Source: Flavobacteriaceae bacterium TMED48 (GTDB lineage: Bacteria > Pseudomonadota > Gammaproteobacteria > Pseudomonadales > Porticoccaceae). From it: DNA of 36,270 nt. Positions 33,621 through 36,270 of the stretch are shown here, piece after piece. The stretch spans positions 1 through 36,270 of the forward strand of contig CAJIZO010000077.1 in NCBI GenBank assembly GCA_905181995.1, given 5' to 3'. Every line of letters starts with the position of its first letter. The stretch's first letter is position 1. The notes under the pieces were generated by a model. That model did no database searches. It worked only from the letters and a program-made list of their open reading frames with translations, and had not been told where the DNA came from. A program made the position numbers and the translations under genes.

Positions 33621-34415
33621 ATGGGAAATCTAACCAACAAGGTGGCAATCATTACCGGGGGAGCGGCCTCCATCGGTCGCGATATCAGCAGAGAATTACA
33701 CGCGCAGGGCGCGCGCGTGGTGATTGCCGCCCGAACGGCGGAAAAAGGCAACCGGTTAGCCGATGAACTGGGTGCAGGCGCGCTCTACGTGCAAACCGAT
33801 ATCACCGACGATGCGCAGTTAGAAAACCTGATTGCGCGCGCTGTCAATGAGTTTGGCGGTCTTGATATTGTGGTGAATAATGCCTGTTCCTACGATGACG
33901 ATGGTGCTCAAACAGATCGACAGACTTGGCTCTCAACGATCAACACTTCAGCGATTTCCGCGGCAATATTGGGTGAAATGGCGCGCCCCTATCTAGCCAA
34001 AAATAAAGGCTGTATCGTCAATATTGGGTCCGTATCAGGCGCTTTTCCGCATATTGGTCGGTGGGCCTATCCGGTCGCTAAGGCGACGCTTAGGCACCTG
34101 AGTAAAACCCAGGCAGTCGAATATGCCGCTGACAACATTCGCGTCAATATGGCGGTTCTCGGGCATATATGGTCGGATCCATTTGAAGGCCTTACTCAGG
34201 ATAATCGCGCTCATGCAGATGCAGTGTCATCACCGTTAAACCTGATGGGGCGGGTCGCAAACGGAAGCGAAGTAGCCAGTGTGGCTGCGTTCTTAGCCTC
34301 AGATGCGGCCTCTTATATGACCGGAGCCGAGGTGGCTGTGGATGGCGGATACAGTGCCATGGGGCCCGAGGGTCACGAGCCGTTGATGCCGCAATTGATG
34401 AGCTTAGCCGAGTAG
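33621..34415 (+). CDS. Short-chain dehydrogenase/reductase (SDR)
   Basis: NAD(P)-dependent oxidoreductase of 264 residues with a Rossmann fold. The cofactor motif is TGGAASIG (residues 12-19): Ser17 replaces the usual middle Gly. The structural motif NNAG reads NNAC (86-89). The catalytic triad is complete: Ser137 (NIGSVSG), Tyr150 and Lys154 (YPVAK). The FLASDAASYMTGAEVAVDGG end is typical of classical SDRs. It likely oxidises an alcohol or reduces a ketone linked to the monooxygenase step. It lies 38 bases after the FAD oxidoreductase, with GAGGGA before the ATG. The two changed glycine positions do not by themselves indicate inactivity. Confidence 0.88.
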   Translation: MGNLTNKVAIITGGAASIGRDISRELHAQGARVVIAARTAEKGNRLADELGAGALYVQTDITDDAQLENLIARAVNEFGGLDIVVNNACSYDDDGAQTDRQTWLSTINTSAISAAILGEMARPYLAKNKGCIVNIGSVSGAFPHIGRWAYPVAKATLRHLSKTQAVEYAADNIRVNMAVLGHIWSDPFEGLTQDNRAHADAVSSPLNLMGRVANGSEVASVAAFLASDAASYMTGAEVAVDGGYSAMGPEGHEPLMPQLMSLAE

Positions 34416-34563
34416 CTAGCCACGTGCGGCAAGTCGCTTGAATAGCTCGCTAGGCCTGGGTCGACAGTGGCTCAGGCGAGGTTGTCGATTGGCTACTCGG
34501 CGCTAATCCAGACATCAAAAGTGCGGCCCGCGCGATCTAAAACTATGCCGGTAAGGTTGCCCG
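34416..34563. other. Convergent spacer after the oxidative operon
   Basis: 148 bases between the SDR stop and the AraC stop on the other strand. A bulged stem (CTCGC, then CCTG, against CAGGCGAG at about 34447-34478) could end transcription but lacks a T-run. On the minus strand, a short frame continues past the AraC stop in another register; this looks accidental. Confidence 0.35.
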
Positions 34564-35556
34564 TTAGTCCATGAACCTCGCTTTAGTCGTCGATGGGAGC
34601 TCGCCATAAACGCTCTTATAATGCGCTGAAAATCGTCCTAGCTGACTGAAGCCATTGTTGAAGGCAATCTCTGTAACGCTCATATGTAGCGATTGAGCGG
34701 GGTCGAGCAATTGCAGTCTGGCATTCGCCAGTCGGTGCTTTTGTACAAATTGCATTGGGGTCATGTCGAGGCATTGCTTAAAACTATTGAACAGGCTGCG
34801 CTCGCTGACCTCGGTAATACGCACTAACTCCTCAACGGTGAGGTTTTCACTGGCGTGTTGTTTGATATATTCGATCGCGCGTCGCAGCGACTTAGGCAGC
34901 ACGGGGCGGTTGTCGAGCTTTAGTCTCGCGCTGTAATTGTTCTCCAATGTGTAGAGCAGGCCGCGGATAATATTGGACAGTGCGTTGTCGATCATTTCCG
35001 GGGTTTTGTAAAATCCATACGGCTGATTGCAGTCATTGATAAACCGCATCACATGTTGCCACCAAGATGCATGCTGGCGATTGCGATTTTCCATATACGG
35101 AGAAAACACCAAATCTTGCGTTGCTGGTCGGCCTAGGCAATTGTTCAGTACACCGTGAACCCTGCGTTTTGATAATTGCAGCATGAGCTGTTCGCAGCCA
35201 TCACCCCAGGTCATTTTTGTGTACACGCTGGGGTTGATGACGGTGGCTTTGCCAGGTTTCGACTCGATGGTTTGCTTGTCGGCATGCATGCTAGCTGAGC
35301 CTGTAATGGGTAGTTGTATTAAATAAAAATCCCTCAACAGGCCCGGCTCTATGTTGCTTTGTGGGCCGTATCCCATGTAGTTAAACGAGATGCCATCAAA
35401 CGGCATATGGTAGTGGAAGGCATCTAATTGCCCGCATTTTAGCGATAGGCGGTGCTCGCAGTAGACCTCGCTTACTTTCATGCGCGCGTATTCGATATCG
35501 GCGGTGCGAAATCGTTTAAATTGATTGTCGGCTAGCGCCACTGGGTATGAATTCAT
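34564..35556 (-). CDS. AraC-family transcriptional regulator
   Basis: Regulator of 330 residues. Residues 15-200 look like the effector-binding AraC_binding_2-type domain (HRLSLKCGQLDAFHYHMPF; YLIQLPITGSASM). Residues 230-330 form the double helix-turn-helix: LTVEELVRITEVSERSLFNSF, then the second unit ending VTEIAFNNGFSQLGRFSAHYK. It lies between the three-gene oxidative set and the TonB receptor, both preceded by the shared 35-bp element, so it is the probable activator of both. The start is the ATG at 35556. No second copy of the 35-bp element lies right upstream of this gene, so autoregulation is not indicated. Confidence 0.9.
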   Translation of the reverse strand: MNSYPVALADNQFKRFRTADIEYARMKVSEVYCEHRLSLKCGQLDAFHYHMPFDGISFNYMGYGPQSNIEPGLLRDFYLIQLPITGSASMHADKQTIESKPGKATVINPSVYTKMTWGDGCEQLMLQLSKRRVHGVLNNCLGRPATQDLVFSPYMENRNRQHASWWQHVMRFINDCNQPYGFYKTPEMIDNALSNIIRGLLYTLENNYSARLKLDNRPVLPKSLRRAIEYIKQHASENLTVEELVRITEVSERSLFNSFKQCLDMTPMQFVQKHRLANARLQLLDPAQSLHMSVTEIAFNNGFSQLGRFSAHYKSVYGELPSTTKARFMD

Positions 35557-35857
35557 ACAAATCCCCCCAAACCCTTTATTTTATATTTAAAGTATTTTTC
35601 TAATTTATAGTGGTAAATGTTTATTTTGTCAAACACTATTTGCCGCACTGGCCGCAGATATGCGTCTCAATCGGGCGGAGGTTGAAAATCAATCTAATCG
35701 ATACGGGTCGACGGCTAAATATTGTTGAGTTAGTTCACGGTATCGGCTCTGTGGACGCCGTCGATGTTCGAGTTGATGACACCCCACCACCACTGTTGGT
35801 TGCATACTGATTAGCGTTTGACTAATTTAAAAATTTAATCAATCCGCTGTGATTAGA
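35557..35857. other. Regulatory region between AraC gene and TonB receptor
   Basis: About 300 bases of mostly AT-rich DNA upstream of the AraC gene and of the 35-bp element. A 66-codon frame here (35610-35810) lacks a ribosome-binding site and a family resemblance and is not called. Confidence 0.4.
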
Positions 35858-35892
35858 TGCAGAATATGAATGCTCCATGCACGATTTGAATA
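35858..35892 (+). promoter_or_regulatory. Candidate AraC-type operator, copy 2
   Basis: Second copy of the 35-bp element (30/35 identity to 30327-30361). Half-sites TGCAGAATATG (starting 35858) and TGCACGATTTG (starting 35878) are again 20 bp apart. TTGAAT at 35886-35891 is followed after 17 bases by TGATAT, a -10-like hexamer. It lies 66 bases upstream of the TonB receptor ATG. Confidence 0.65.
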
Positions 35893-35957
35893 GCCGTTAT
35901 GCCCTTATTGATATGCACTGATAATAAGAAATTTACTATCAGCGGAGATCCGTAATT

Positions 35958-36270
35958 ATGCACACTCAAATGGCCAATAGGCTGGACAGTTTGATGTCCG
36001 AAATAGTTTTAAGTTTGCGCTCAGCGTTGCATATATATTGTCGGGGGGCATTGTTAGTTGGCATTATGCTGGCGCTGTGCGCGCCAGTGGTATCGGCCGC
36101 CGATTTGGAAGAAATTGTGGTGACGGCGCGTAAAAAGGCCGAGAGTTTGCAGGACTCGCCGATTTCCATTACCGCACTGTCGGGCGATCGTCTGGAGGAT
36201 ATGGGTCTGACCCGGGTGACGCGGCTTCAGGATGTGACGCCCAATTTAGTCTTTCAAAACACCCCGACGT
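35958..36270 (+). CDS. TonB-dependent outer-membrane receptor, N-terminal part
   Basis: The first 104 codons of an outer-membrane receptor, cut by the window end. A long N terminus leads into a signal peptide (LLVGIMLALCAPVVSAA, ending near residue 48). Then comes DLEEIVVTARKKAESLQ and the start of the plug domain (SPISITALSGDRLEDMG, then LQDVTPNLVFQN). Such receptors take up large or hydrophobic ligands across the outer membrane, using TonB energy. The ATG at 35958 has GGAG about ten bases upstream. The AraC-type element upstream links it to the oxidative operon. Confidence 0.88.
   Translation, partial: MHTQMANRLDSLMSEIVLSLRSALHIYCRGALLVGIMLALCAPVVSAADLEEIVVTARKKAESLQDSPISITALSGDRLEDMGLTRVTRLQDVTPNLVFQNTPT

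Noticed and set aside
34490-34563. Minus-strand frame past the AraC stop that looks protein-like (TGIVLDRAGRTFDVWISAE)
   Set aside because: It has no start codon of its own and overlaps the AraC gene end in another frame; about 25 codons is too short to separate from chance.
35610-35810. 66-codon plus-strand frame between AraC and the TonB receptor
   Set aside because: No ribosome-binding site, no recognisable family, and it lies in a region expected to hold promoters.
1-36270. CRISPR array, prophage or insertion sequence
   Set aside because: No regularly spaced repeats of 24 bp or more, no transposase or integrase, and no phage structural gene was found.

Overview
The window looks like chromosomal DNA of a heterotrophic, probably marine or aquatic, gammaproteobacterium. 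This rests on the fused NuoCD subunit, a NuoG with an extra N7-type cysteine set, a TIGR02444-family protein, a Bcr/CflA-type efflux pump and TonB-dependent receptor sequences. Genus-level placement is not possible from the sequence alone. I see no rRNA, tRNA, CRISPR array, insertion sequence or phage gene.

Layout. (a) 1-3600: a minus-strand operon of an exported TAP-type alpha/beta hydrolase, an ABC ATPase and an ABC-2 permease of the NatAB type, joined by 4-base stop/start overlaps. (b) 3600-4613: a 1-kb stretch with no convincing gene, but with two overlapping open frames and strong hairpins. (c) 4614-6753: a secreted protein of unknown function and a thioredoxin-fold protein (minus strand), divergent from a MarR-type regulator with a cysteine-rich tail whose promoter suggests a leaderless mRNA. 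(d) 6754-7460: non-coding, with short repeats, a possible 33-codon ORF and a 10-bp hairpin. (e) 7461-8297: a protein with four CBS motifs, just downstream of the nuo operon. (f) 8410-22968: a complete, tightly packed 13-gene nuoA-N operon for the proton-pumping NADH:quinone oxidoreductase, minus strand, preceded by a possible 49-codon ORF whose stop overlaps the nuoA GTG. (g) 23584-25407: a TIGR02444 protein divergent from an MFS drug exporter.

(h) 25743-36270 is the accessory region and the most interesting part. An XRE/MmyB-type regulator diverges from a haloalkane-dehalogenase-like hydrolase fused to a SnoaL/NTF2-like domain. A decayed TonB-receptor fragment, a zinc-independent MDR oxidoreductase, a small membrane protein and a broken winged-helix regulator follow. 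Next comes a three-gene oxidative set (flavin monooxygenase, phytoene-desaturase-like FAD oxidoreductase, short-chain dehydrogenase), then an AraC regulator on the opposite strand and the start of an intact TonB-dependent receptor, cut by the window end.

The key observation is a 35-bp element, 30/35 identical and ungapped, that occurs upstream of both the monooxygenase operon (30327-30361) and the TonB receptor (35858-35892). Each copy holds two TGCA-led direct half-sites 20 bp apart and ends in the same TTGAAT -35-like hexamer. This is what an AraC-family operator should look like, and it ties substrate uptake (receptor), oxidation (monooxygenase, FAD oxidoreductase, dehydrogenase) and regulator into one candidate regulon for an unknown, probably hydrophobic, substrate.
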